From: Terribium retamae
GTDB lineage: Bacteria > Pseudomonadota > Alphaproteobacteria > Rhizobiales > Rhizobiaceae
Reading direction: 5' to 3'
Assembly (NCBI RefSeq): GCF_022347545.1
Contig: NZ_JAKREW010000012.1
Span: 62,001 to 126,000 of the forward strand
DNA length: 64,000 nt
Below the pieces are notes generated by a model that was not told the origin of the DNA, did no database searches, and saw only the letters and a program-made list of their open reading frames with translations. Both the position numbers and the translations under genes were made by a program. This document shows, piece after piece, positions 17,398 through 25,252 of the stretch; position 1 is the first letter of the stretch; each line of letters opens with the position of its first letter.

Positions 17398-19017
17398 TCA
17401 GTGCGTGTCTTTCAAGCGGAAACGTTGGATTTTGCCGGTCTGGGTTTTCGGCAGCGCATCGATGAACTTGATCGAGCGTGGGTATTTGTAGGGCGCGATG
17501 GTTGCCTTGACATGGTCCTGCAGGCGCTTTGTGGTCAGCTCATCGGCCGCCACGCCTTCCACCAGCACGACATGCGCCTGCACGATCTGGCCACGCTCCT
17601 CATCGGCCGCGCCGATGACGGCGCATTCCTTGACGTCGGCGTGGGACAGGAGCGCTGCCTCGACCTCCGGTCCGGCGATGTTGTAGCCGGCCGAGATGAT
17701 CATGTCGTCTGAGCGTGCGGCGAAGTGCAGATAACCATCCTCGTCCTGGAAGAAGGAATCGCCGGTCAGGTTCCAGCCATTGCGCACATATTTCAGTTGG
17801 CGGTCGTCGGCCAGATAGCGGCAGCCGGTCGGTCCGCGCACGGCAAGCCGGCCGACTTCGCCGCGCGGCACTTCGTTCATGTTTTCATCGACGATCTTGG
17901 CCTCGTAACCTGTGACGGGCTTCCCTGTGCAGGCCGGTTTGGAATCGCCGAAACGGTTGGAAATGAAGATGTGCAGCATCTCGGTTGCACCGATGCCGTC
18001 GAGCATCGGCTTGCCGGTCTTCTCCATCCATTCTTCGTAGACCGGCGCGGGCAGCGTTTCGCCGGCGGAAACGGCGGCACGCAGCGATGAGAGATCGGCG
18101 CCCTTGTCCATCGCCGCCAGCATGGCGCGATAGGCAGTCGGTGCGGTGAAGCAGACGGTGGCGCGATAGGTCTGGATGATCTCGACCATGTTGGGTGGTG
18201 AGGCGTTCTCCAGCAGGGTCGCGGCCGCGCCGAACCGCAGCGGGAAGATCGCCAGTCCGCCGAGCCCGAAGGTAAAGGCGAGGGGCGGCGATCCGATGAA
18301 AATGTCGTCCGGTGTAACGCTCAGCACCTCGCGGGCGTAGCCGTCGGCGATGATGAGGAGGTCACGATGAAAATGCATCGTCGCCTTGGGCATGCCGGTG
18401 GTGCCGGAAGTGAAGCCGAGCAGCGCGACGTCGTCACGGCCGGTCTTGACCGCATCGAAGCGCACCGACTTGTCGAGCGCGACACGGTCGAGTTCCGCAT
18501 CGTGATTGGCGGTGCCGTCGAAGCCGATGACCTGCTTCAGGAATTTGCTTTGCTTGGCGCAGGCCACCATCTCTTCCATCAGCCTGGTGTCGCAAAGCGC
18601 CAGTGTGATTTCAGCCTTGTCGACGATTTGAGCGAGTTCACCGGCGCGCAGCATCGGCATGGTGTTGACCACGACGGCACCGGCCTTGGTCGCGGCAAGC
18701 CAACAGGCCACCATGGCAGGGTTGTTGGCCGAACGGATCAGCACGCGATTGCCGGGCTTGACGCCGTAGTTTTCGACCAGCGCATGCGCCAGCCGGCTGG
18801 TCCAGTCGGCCAGCTCCTTGTAGGTGCGGCGGCGACCGTTCCCGATCAATGCGGTGTGGTCGCCAAAGCCCTTTTCGACCATGCGGTCGGTGAGTTCGAC
18901 GGCGGCATTGATGTGATCGGGATACTCGAAACCGTCGAGCAGGAAATCAGGCCAAAGATCCGGAGGCGGGAGATTGTCTCGTGCAAACGTGTCGGTATGC
19001 GCCGTTGGCCCAAGCAT
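17398..19017 (-). CDS. Anthranilate (2-aminobenzoate)-CoA ligase, benzoate-CoA ligase family
   Basis: 539-residue AMP-forming acyl-CoA synthetase. Motifs: P-loop GFTSGTTGMPKATMHFH near residue 200, GATEMLHIF near 340, the hinge segment SAGYNIAGPEVEAAL and the C-terminal catalytic Lys in PKTQTGKIQRFRL. The protein has the benzoate-CoA ligase pattern; anthranilate is the inferred substrate because kynureninase follows 2 bases downstream and the anthraniloyl-CoA monooxygenase fusion is nearby. The start ATG is preceded by GGGAG. It is first in the kyn operon, divergent from the formamidase-like hydrolase. Confidence 0.88.
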   Translation of the reverse strand: MLGPTAHTDTFARDNLPPPDLWPDFLLDGFEYPDHINAAVELTDRMVEKGFGDHTALIGNGRRRTYKELADWTSRLAHALVENYGVKPGNRVLIRSANNPAMVACWLAATKAGAVVVNTMPMLRAGELAQIVDKAEITLALCDTRLMEEMVACAKQSKFLKQVIGFDGTANHDAELDRVALDKSVRFDAVKTGRDDVALLGFTSGTTGMPKATMHFHRDLLIIADGYAREVLSVTPDDIFIGSPPLAFTFGLGGLAIFPLRFGAAATLLENASPPNMVEIIQTYRATVCFTAPTAYRAMLAAMDKGADLSSLRAAVSAGETLPAPVYEEWMEKTGKPMLDGIGATEMLHIFISNRFGDSKPACTGKPVTGYEAKIVDENMNEVPRGEVGRLAVRGPTGCRYLADDRQLKYVRNGWNLTGDSFFQDEDGYLHFAARSDDMIISAGYNIAGPEVEAALLSHADVKECAVIGAADEERGQIVQAHVVLVEGVAADELTTKRLQDHVKATIAPYKYPRSIKFIDALPKTQTGKIQRFRLKDTH

Positions 19018-19152
19018 CTCGTCTGATCTCCCAGCTTCCGTAAAATTTGCGCCGACCGTCTTGACGCGGCCTTGTTACCCGGCGGTGTTGAAGACGCCTG
19101 ACTGCATGTCCATCCGTTCCGCTAATGGAAACGCTCGCATAGCGCCAGAGTT

Positions 19153-19168
19153 ATTTCAAGCATAAAGT
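19153..19168. promoter_or_regulatory. Candidate MarR operator in the kyn divergent promoter
   Basis: atttcaagcataaagt lies between the ligase-kynU-kynA operon and the divergent hydrolase. It matches the reverse complement of the 9051-9066 palindrome at 14 of 16 positions and contains the 11-mer seen at 4436-4446. Shared placement at three promoters of one pathway supports a common regulator; the MarR assignment is inference. Confidence 0.45.
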
Positions 19169-19249
19169 TTATCGTTGCGCTGGCTCGGCGCTTGCCTATT
19201 GTAGAGGCTGAGGATGCCAGCCGGAACAGGCAGGGGAGAGACAGCGAAC

Positions 19250-20080
19250 ATGGTCGTTCACAAGATCGTCGACTGGGACAACGCCTACACCAATGGCGCC
19301 AACATTGCGGGTGGCGATCGCTGGCCCGAGGCCTGGGTAGCTCCGGCAGCGGCCTATCGCGACGAATTGGTGGCGTCAGACCGAGCGCAACTCGACATCG
19401 GTTATGGACCGGAAACCCGCAATCGGCTCGACCTCTTTCTGCCGGTTGGTACACCCAAGGGCCTCGTCGTCTTCGTGCATGGCGGCTACTGGATGGCGCT
19501 GGACAAGAGCTTCTGGTCACACCTGGCGCGCGGTGCCGTCGAAAGTGGCCATGCGGTGGCGATGCCGTCCTATACGCTGGCGCCCGAGGCTCGCATCAGT
19601 CGGATCTCCGCCGAGATCGGCGCAGCCATAACGAAGGCGGCGGAACTGGTTGCTGGTGATATCCGCCTGACCGGTCACTCGGCCGGCGGCCATCTGGTCA
19701 CGCGCATGATCTCGGCAACGTCGCCGCTGGCGGACGCGGTGCGTCGCCGTATCATCAACACGGTCTCGTTGTCGGGCGTGCATGACCTTCGCCCCATCAT
19801 GAATACGGGGATGAACAAGACGCTCAAGATCGACGCTGCCGAAGCCGCCGTCGAGAGCCCGGTCCTGCTGTCGCCGATGGATGGCGCACGGCTCGTCTGC
19901 TGGGTGGGCGGTGGTGAACGCTCGGAATTCATCCGCCAGTCCGAGCTGCTCGCCAACATCTGGACCGGTCTCGGAGCCTCGACAGGCTTCTACGCCGAGC
20001 CCGATCGCCATCATTTCAGCGTTATCGATGGGCTGGCGGATGCCGCTCATCCACTCACCCGGACCTTGCTGGAGGGGTAA
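19250..20080 (+). CDS. Alpha/beta hydrolase, probable AFMID-like kynurenine formamidase
   Basis: 276-residue esterase-type hydrolase. It has the oxyanion motif HGGYW near residue 77 and the nucleophile elbow GHSAGGH near residue 142, with a C-terminal His in DRHHFSVIDGL. HGGYW plus GHSAG is the arylformamidase (AFMID) arrangement; no cyclase-type KynB is seen in the cluster, so this protein is the natural candidate to hydrolyse N-formylkynurenine to kynurenine and formate. It is divergent from the ligase-kynU-kynA operon and shares its promoter region. Start chosen after AGGGGAG; the in-frame upstream ATG at 19214 adds 12 unlikely residues. A general carboxylesterase remains possible. Confidence 0.83.
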   Translation: MVVHKIVDWDNAYTNGANIAGGDRWPEAWVAPAAAYRDELVASDRAQLDIGYGPETRNRLDLFLPVGTPKGLVVFVHGGYWMALDKSFWSHLARGAVESGHAVAMPSYTLAPEARISRISAEIGAAITKAAELVAGDIRLTGHSAGGHLVTRMISATSPLADAVRRRIINTVSLSGVHDLRPIMNTGMNKTLKIDAAEAAVESPVLLSPMDGARLVCWVGGGERSEFIRQSELLANIWTGLGASTGFYAEPDRHHFSVIDGLADAAHPLTRTLLEG

Positions 20081-20088
20081 GGCCAACG

Positions 20089-20589
20089 TCAGATCTGATG
20101 TGCCTCGAAGCGGCAGGCCGCGGCGCCGCACGCGCTACATTCGATTTCGCGTGCGATGACATCGTCGCTGTCCATCACCATGCGGCCGACCGCGGTCGCC
20201 ATGCCTGCGATGGCATGACATACGGGTTGTGATGCAGGTCCGTAGCCGGCCGCAAAGGGACTGTTTCGGACCGTGAGTTCGATGCCCGAAGGTCCATGCG
20301 CGAAAGACCAGACACCCCAACCAAGATCGGGCGCGGTGTTGGCCACGGTCGACAGCAAGGCGCCAACATCGCCTCCGCCATGTACCTTGTAGGCACGCGC
20401 ACTGTCGCCACCCATCTCGATCACCGAAGCCGCGAGCGCGTCCAGCGCCCTTTGCCGGGTTTCGTCGTCCAGGCGGCGGAATAGGCCCATCAGTGCCTCG
20501 GGCCGCATCAACATGTAGCGGCGGCTTTCGTCGAGCACCTGACCGTCGGCACCGTCAAATTCCAGCCGTTCGCGAAAGGGCCGTTTCAT
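20089..20589 (-). CDS. V4R (4-vinyl reductase) domain protein
   Basis: 166 residues. The reading frame extends much further upstream without a start of its own, but the ATG overlapping the aldolase stop by 4 bases is the natural start. The C-terminal half matches the V4R/XylR-N hydrocarbon-binding fold: CHAIAGMATAVGRMV, then IECSACGAAACRFE, where the closing cysteines (EC-x2-CG-x3-C) are the family's conserved zinc/ligand set. V4R domains bind small hydrophobic or tetrapyrrole ligands. As a stand-alone protein at the end of a catabolic operon it may be a small-molecule sensor or a carrier. No function can be assigned. Confidence 0.78.
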   Translation of the reverse strand: MKRPFRERLEFDGADGQVLDESRRYMLMRPEALMGLFRRLDDETRQRALDALAASVIEMGGDSARAYKVHGGGDVGALLSTVANTAPDLGWGVWSFAHGPSGIELTVRNSPFAAGYGPASQPVCHAIAGMATAVGRMVMDSDDVIAREIECSACGAAACRFEAHQI

Positions 20590-21347
20590 GCTGCCGCTCC
20601 GGCGAAATCGCGCACCACACCGTTGAAGGCATCGCGCACCACATCGACATCGGAGGCGAGCACCACGAGGTGATAGCCTTCGGCCCGCCGTTCGAGCGCT
20701 TTGTCGACATTGCCGGTGAAGATGCCGCAAGGCACGCCGGCTCTGGCGCAGGCTTCCTTTACATGGAGGCAGCCTGCCTCCGTCGCGTCGCCGTCTCCGC
20801 CACGCGCTGCATAGGAAATGCCGAGATCGCCGGTGCCGATCAGCACGAAGTCCAGTCCAGGCGTGGTTACGATAGCCTCTGCCTGTTCGACACCTGCGGC
20901 GGTTTCGATCATGAGGCCGACTGCGACATGGCCCGCCCGTTCGAGATAGGCACCGAACCCCATGGACAGCGGCCTCACGCCGCCGCCAGAGCGATGGCCG
21001 TGCGGCGGAAAGCGGGCGGCCGATATCGCTTGTTCGGCCTGATCGCGGCTTTCGATCAACGGCACCAGCACGCCGTCGCAACCGGCGTCCAGCGCATTGC
21101 CGATCGCTGTTGTCGAGCCGTCTGCCACGCGCGCGATCACTGGAGCCGTGCCGACAGCAATGCCGACCGTCGTTTCCAGCGAGCGGCGATCCCACAAGCC
21201 GTGCTGCAGGTCGACGACAAGGGCGTCGGCGCCGGAATGCGCCGCCATTTCGGTGATCGAGGCATGGCCGAGCGTCAGCCAGACCAGGCCAAGCTGTTCA
21301 TTGGCGGCAAGACGGGTCTTCAGCCGACCGGACAGGACAGGGGACAT
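20586..21347 (-). CDS. HpcH/HpaI-family class II pyruvate aldolase
   Basis: 253 residues from the ATG preceded by CGGAG at 8 bases; the longer frame adds 25 unlikely residues. TIM-barrel landmarks: DALVVDLQHG (catalytic His), DGVLVPLIES, RPLSMGFG, GLMIET and FVLIGTGDLGIS (metal/substrate loop). Family enzymes reversibly cleave 4-hydroxy-2-oxoacids into pyruvate plus an aldehyde or ketone, using a divalent metal. The neighbours are a flavin monooxygenase pair and an aminotransferase, suggesting it cleaves a 2-oxoacid product of the island. The stop overlaps the V4R gene start. Confidence 0.86.
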   Translation of the reverse strand: MSPVLSGRLKTRLAANEQLGLVWLTLGHASITEMAAHSGADALVVDLQHGLWDRRSLETTVGIAVGTAPVIARVADGSTTAIGNALDAGCDGVLVPLIESRDQAEQAISAARFPPHGHRSGGGVRPLSMGFGAYLERAGHVAVGLMIETAAGVEQAEAIVTTPGLDFVLIGTGDLGISYAARGGDGDATEAGCLHVKEACARAGVPCGIFTGNVDKALERRAEGYHLVVLASDVDVVRDAFNGVVRDFAGAAA

Positions 21348-21360
21348 CGGCTGGTCTCCG

Positions 21361-21891
21361 TTATTGGCTATTGGTGGTGAGAAAGCGCCCGTGGGCGTAG
21401 AAGATCGGGTCGCGCTCGACACGGTCGAGCGTCACTTTGGTCACGAGCCCGATCAGGATCAGATGCGAGGCGCGCGCGACGATCTCACCAACCCGGCATT
21501 CGAACACGGCGCGGGCACCAACCAACAGAGGTGCACCGGCTTCGCCGCGGACCCAGGAACCCGCAGAGAAGCGGGCTACGCCCTTGGCCGTCGTCATGCC
21601 GCCGAAGACGCGTGCGACATTTTCCTGATCCGCCGCCGGCAGGTTGACGGAAAAGGCCATGTCCTGCCGTGTCAGTGAAGCGAAAGTGCTGTTTCTGTGC
21701 ACGCAGGCGAGCAGCGAGGGTGGCTCGGCGCTGAACGAGCAGACGGCGGTCGCCGTCAGTCCGAAGCAACTGTGCTCGGCATCTTCAGCGGCCAGAATCG
21801 CGACGGCTCCGGCCATCGCGCGCATGCCTTGCTTGAAGCCGCGCGGATCGACTGTGCCGTGCGCGGAAAATGCACCGGTTGCAACGTCCAT
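21361..21891 (-). CDS. Flavin reductase (FMN-binding split barrel)
   Basis: 176 residues from the ATG that overlaps the monooxygenase stop by one base. Flavin_Reduct domain features: GMRAMAGAVAILAA near the N-terminus, FGLTATAVCSFSAEPPSLLACVHRNS (flavin-contact segment), FSVNLPAADQENVARVF and a C-terminal FYAHGRF. It reduces FMN with NAD(P)H and hands FMNH2 to the LLM monooxygenase encoded immediately upstream, forming a two-component oxygenase. It resembles RutF, but no other rut genes are present. Confidence 0.88.
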   Translation of the reverse strand: MDVATGAFSAHGTVDPRGFKQGMRAMAGAVAILAAEDAEHSCFGLTATAVCSFSAEPPSLLACVHRNSTFASLTRQDMAFSVNLPAADQENVARVFGGMTTAKGVARFSAGSWVRGEAGAPLLVGARAVFECRVGEIVARASHLILIGLVTKVTLDRVERDPIFYAHGRFLTTNSQ

Positions 21892-22985
21892 CAGTTCATC
21901 CTCAACCCGGCCTGGCGCATCAGCGGCAGCACGCGGTCGCAGAAGAAGGGCAGGTCGTAGGTGTAGTTGACGAAGGAGAGAGCTGCGCCCGCATAGCCTT
22001 GCTCCATGATCCGGATCAGGTCGTCGACGATCTTCTCCGGCGTGCCGACCAGCGGATAGGTGCCCGCGCCGCCTGCAAAGCGCTGCCGGTATTCGGTGAA
22101 TGCCTTGTCGTCGTGGGAATGGGCGAATTCCTTCTTTTTCTTCATATGCTCGTCGACGGCACCCTTGTCGGCGAGTTCGAGGGCATAGCGGCGATAGTAG
22201 TCCTCGGCCTCCTGCTGCGTTTCGCGACAAACCACGTGACAGACCGTATAGACACCGACATCGCGCCCGACTTCAGCGGCACGGTTGGCGATGTCGACGA
22301 CATGAGCACGGCCTTCCGAAATCTCGGAAAAGGTCGAAAACAGATAGTCGCAATGGCGCGCCGCATAGTTGCGGCCGGGAGCGCCGAAGGCTGCGTTCAT
22401 CGTCACCGGACGTGGTGCCTGCAGGCTGGCGGGTCGGCTCACCACACCCTTCAGGTCATAGAATTCCCCAGCGAAGTCGAATGGTTCGCGCGACTTGTAG
22501 GCACGTTCGATGATGGTGATCCACTCTTCGGCTTGGTCGTAGGTGCGCTCGCCCACCGTTTGACCGAACATGGCGAATTCGTCAGGGTTCCAGCCGCAAA
22601 CGATGTTGAGCCCCGCGCGGCCGCCGGAAATATGGTCGACGGTGGCGAGTGCCTTGGCGGCCTGTAGTGGGTGTACCAGCGGCACATGCACGGTCATGAA
22701 CAGGGCAATGTTCTCCGTGGCGGTCGCCAGGCCCGCCGCCCAGGTGAAGGTCTCGAACGACCATTCGCGTGCGTGGGTGACGCCGCCGAAACCACGCCAG
22801 CGCGCGATCGGCAACAGGAACTCGAGCCCGGCACTGTCGGCGATGCGGGCGGCGTTGAGATTGTCGTCCCAGCGGGCGCGCCAGCGCTCGGGCGCAGTGG
22901 TCATTGCCAGGCCGCCGTCGGCGTTCATGGAAAAGACGCCGAGCTTGAATTTGTTCGGGCCCTTGAGCGGATGTGGCTTGATCAT
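21891..22985 (-). CDS. LLM-class FMN-dependent monooxygenase, RutA-like
   Basis: 364-residue bacterial-luciferase-type oxygenase. RutA-like landmarks: FLLPIARWRGFGG, SFETFTWAAGLATAT, the ISGGRAGLNIVCGWNPDEF loop and GTYPLVGTPEKI near the C-terminus. RutA and kin use a flavin peroxide to open amide or C-N/C-X bonds, or to desulfonate; the substrate here is unknown. It is coupled to a flavin reductase on one side and its own start overlaps the GntR stop by 4 bases, so the operon reads GntR, monooxygenase, reductase, aldolase, V4R. It is not uracil catabolism, since RutB-E and G are absent. Confidence 0.88.
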   Translation of the reverse strand: MIKPHPLKGPNKFKLGVFSMNADGGLAMTTAPERWRARWDDNLNAARIADSAGLEFLLPIARWRGFGGVTHAREWSFETFTWAAGLATATENIALFMTVHVPLVHPLQAAKALATVDHISGGRAGLNIVCGWNPDEFAMFGQTVGERTYDQAEEWITIIERAYKSREPFDFAGEFYDLKGVVSRPASLQAPRPVTMNAAFGAPGRNYAARHCDYLFSTFSEISEGRAHVVDIANRAAEVGRDVGVYTVCHVVCRETQQEAEDYYRRYALELADKGAVDEHMKKKKEFAHSHDDKAFTEYRQRFAGGAGTYPLVGTPEKIVDDLIRIMEQGYAGAALSFVNYTYDLPFFCDRVLPLMRQAGLRMN

Positions 22986-23692
22986 TGCGACTGTCCCTGA
23001 GAGCGCCGGCCCTCGTCATTGGCGGTTTCCATTGCCCTGGTCAGCGTGACGAAACGCTCTTCGGCATGCTGGATGAAGGTGGTCATGTGGTCGAAAGCGG
23101 CCATCGAGTCGCGGCTCGCGAAGGCGTCGTAGAGCCTGCGCATGCCGGCAAGCACGATCGCCTGAGTCGGCTGATGCGTGAGTGTGCCGAGACGCACGAC
23201 CTGCACATGGTCGGCGAAGCGGGCGATGGCCGAAGCCAGTCGGTCATTGTCGACGGCTTCGAGCCAGGAGCGGCGGAAGCGGACATTTGCCTGGAACAGT
23301 AGTTCGGCGTCGGCGGTCGCTACCGCTTCCTCGGCGTCTTTCAGCGCTGCTGCCAGGCGCTCCATGCCTGCCGCGTCGAGTGTGCGCGCAGCATGGGCGG
23401 CGGCGCGGGGCTCGAGGCAGCGCCGAACTTCGAAGATGTTGGCAACATCGGCCGGCGTCAGGGTCGGTAGCATGAAGCCGCGTGTGGTACCGACGAGATA
23501 GCCCTCATGCGTAAGCTGCAGCAAAGCTTCGCGTACCGGCATGCGGGAGACGCCGAGACTGCCCGCTATCTCGACATCGACCAGCCGGTCATTGGGACCC
23601 AGTGCGCCGCGGTGAATGCGATCGCGGATATCCTCATACACCTGAGCGCGCAGGCTGCCGCCGGAGCCTTTGAATGGTCTCTCGTCCGACAT
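22982..23692 (-). CDS. GntR family (FCD) transcriptional regulator
   Basis: 236 residues starting at the ATG just downstream of GGAGGA; a start 36 bases earlier is possible. The winged helix at about residues 12-75 includes DRLVDVEIAGSLGVSRMPVREALLQLTHEGYLV, followed by the helical FCD ligand-binding domain. It is first in the oxygenase operon and divergent from an aminotransferase. Two copies of cagtatactg lie in the intergenic region, one 16 bases before its start, fitting autoregulation and control of both operons. The ligand is unknown. Confidence 0.9.
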   Translation of the reverse strand: MSDERPFKGSGGSLRAQVYEDIRDRIHRGALGPNDRLVDVEIAGSLGVSRMPVREALLQLTHEGYLVGTTRGFMLPTLTPADVANIFEVRRCLEPRAAAHAARTLDAAGMERLAAALKDAEEAVATADAELLFQANVRFRRSWLEAVDNDRLASAIARFADHVQVVRLGTLTHQPTQAIVLAGMRRLYDAFASRDSMAAFDHMTTFIQHAEERFVTLTRAMETANDEGRRSQGQSQ

Positions 23693-23707
23693 TAGATCCT
23701 CCGAAAT

Positions 23708-23717
23708 CAGTATACTG
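23708..23717. promoter_or_regulatory. GntR operator candidate, proximal copy
   Basis: Palindrome cagtatactg followed by TTTC, 16 bases upstream of the GntR start. It is identical to the distal copy at 23860-23869, and both are followed by tttc. FCD-type GntR operators are often short palindromes of this kind. Confidence 0.6.
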
Positions 23718-23858
23718 TTTCTCGCCAATTTTTGCCGTGAAAGGTTTGCAATGTTCGATCTGTGCCCGGCGAGAATGGCTAAAAACGGCGAATTTTTGCG
23801 AAGCTAGCCCTTATTCTGGGTTGAGCGCAAGCGGTTCAACAAAAAATTTTAGGCTTGA

Positions 23859-23870
23859 ACAGTATACTGT
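23859..23870. promoter_or_regulatory. GntR operator candidate, distal copy
   Basis: Perfect 12-base palindrome acagtatactgt, about 98 bases upstream of the aminotransferase start and 152 bases from the proximal copy. Paired copies in a divergent promoter suggest co-regulation of both operons. Confidence 0.6.
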
Positions 23871-23967
23871 TTCATGCGTTATATTGTGCGAGTTAATTGA
23901 GGTCGAGCGTGCAGGAACATGCGCTTCACTCCGGCGTGTCCGGCGTGTCTTTGGGAGGAGTTGGCAT

Positions 23968-25182
23968 ATGACCTTGAGCAGAAGTCGCGCATCCGCCTAC
24001 CCGGCGAATGTCCGGCCTTTCCCGCCGCTCGAGGGCATTCGGCCACAGATCCAGGACCTGCGTACCGAAAACATCGCGCAACTCGCCGCCAAGGCACAAA
24101 GCCTCGGCGATGTCATTCCTCTCTGGTACGGCGAAGGCGACATGGTGACGCCGGGCTTCATCATCGATGCCGCCAAGGCGTCGCTCGATGCCGGTCAGAC
24201 TTTTTACATTCCGAATATGCGCGGTCTCGGCTCGTTGACAGCCGCGCTTTCCGAATATCAGAGCAGGCTGCACGGCCGGCCGATCGCGGTGGAGCGCTCG
24301 ACCATAACGCCCGGCGGTATGCACGCGGTGATGCTGGCGATGGAATTGCTGATCGATGTCGGCACCAATGCCGTCTACATTGAGCCGCAATGGCCCAACA
24401 TTCACAACGCCATTCACTTTGTCGGCGGCGAGCCGAGGCCGGTGGCGCTCGCCTTTGACGGCGAATGGCGACTGGATCTCGACGCGGTGTTCGCGCGTTG
24501 CGATGCCCGCACACGCGCCATTTTCCTGTCGACGCCGAGCAACCCGCTGGGTTGGACGGCGACCCGTGAGGAACTCCAGGCCCTGCTTGATTTTTCGCGG
24601 CGCACCGGCATCTGGATCGTCTCCGACGAAGTCTATGGCCGGCTCTATTTCGAAGGTGAGGTCGCACCCTCCATGTTGCAGATCGCAGAGGACGACGATC
24701 GTATCCTTGTAGTCAATTCCTTTTCCAAAGCCTGGGCGATGACCGGCTGGCGCATTGGCTGGCTGTCGCATCCGACCGGCGTCGCCGACCAGCTTGCTGC
24801 CATGACCCAGTATGCCAACAGCGGCACCGCCGCCTTCGTGCAGGCGGGGGCCGAGGCAGCGTTGCGCCAGGGCGAGCCGCTGGTGTCCGAAATCCGCGAG
24901 CGGGCGCGGCTCGGCCTCGACATCGCCTATGACGCTTTGGCCAGGCTGGATGGCATCATCCTGCCCTCCAAGCCGAAGGGCGGCATGTATGCCTTCTTTG
25001 CCTTCGAAGGGCAGGAGGATTCGCGAGAAGCCTGCATGCGTATCATCGACAAGGCGCGCGTCGGCTTGTCGCCGGGCTACCTGTTCGGCGATGCGTCGCG
25101 CTCTTTCCTTAGGATGTGTGTGCTACGCGACCCGGATCAGATCCGGGAAGCGGCCGCCCGCATGGTGTCCGCACTTTCATGA
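23968..25182 (+). CDS. PLP-dependent aminotransferase, class I/II
   Basis: 404 residues from the ATG with GGGAGGAG 7 bases upstream; the frame is open further upstream but lacks support. Fold-type I features: GEGDMVTPGFIIDAA, an N-terminal substrate segment TFYIPNMRGLGSLTAALSEY, TPSNPLGW (Asn contact), WIVSDEVYGRLYFEG (Asp to PLP nitrogen) and the Schiff-base lysine in NSFSKAWAMTGWRIGWL near residue 253. It converts an amino acid to a 2-oxoacid. It is divergent from the GntR operon and followed by an amino-acid importer, so it probably processes the imported substrate. Confidence 0.88.
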   Translation: MTLSRSRASAYPANVRPFPPLEGIRPQIQDLRTENIAQLAAKAQSLGDVIPLWYGEGDMVTPGFIIDAAKASLDAGQTFYIPNMRGLGSLTAALSEYQSRLHGRPIAVERSTITPGGMHAVMLAMELLIDVGTNAVYIEPQWPNIHNAIHFVGGEPRPVALAFDGEWRLDLDAVFARCDARTRAIFLSTPSNPLGWTATREELQALLDFSRRTGIWIVSDEVYGRLYFEGEVAPSMLQIAEDDDRILVVNSFSKAWAMTGWRIGWLSHPTGVADQLAAMTQYANSGTAAFVQAGAEAALRQGEPLVSEIRERARLGLDIAYDALARLDGIILPSKPKGGMYAFFAFEGQEDSREACMRIIDKARVGLSPGYLFGDASRSFLRMCVLRDPDQIREAAARMVSALS

Positions 25183-25252
25183 CGAAGGGTCGCGTCCAGC
25201 CAGACCCATCCCGCCGCAACGAACCGGCGGATAAATAGAAGGGGAACCAAAA

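Noticed and set aside
21361..22985. Rut pyrimidine-degradation operon
   Set aside because: Only RutA- and RutF-like genes are present; RutB, C, D, E and G are missing.
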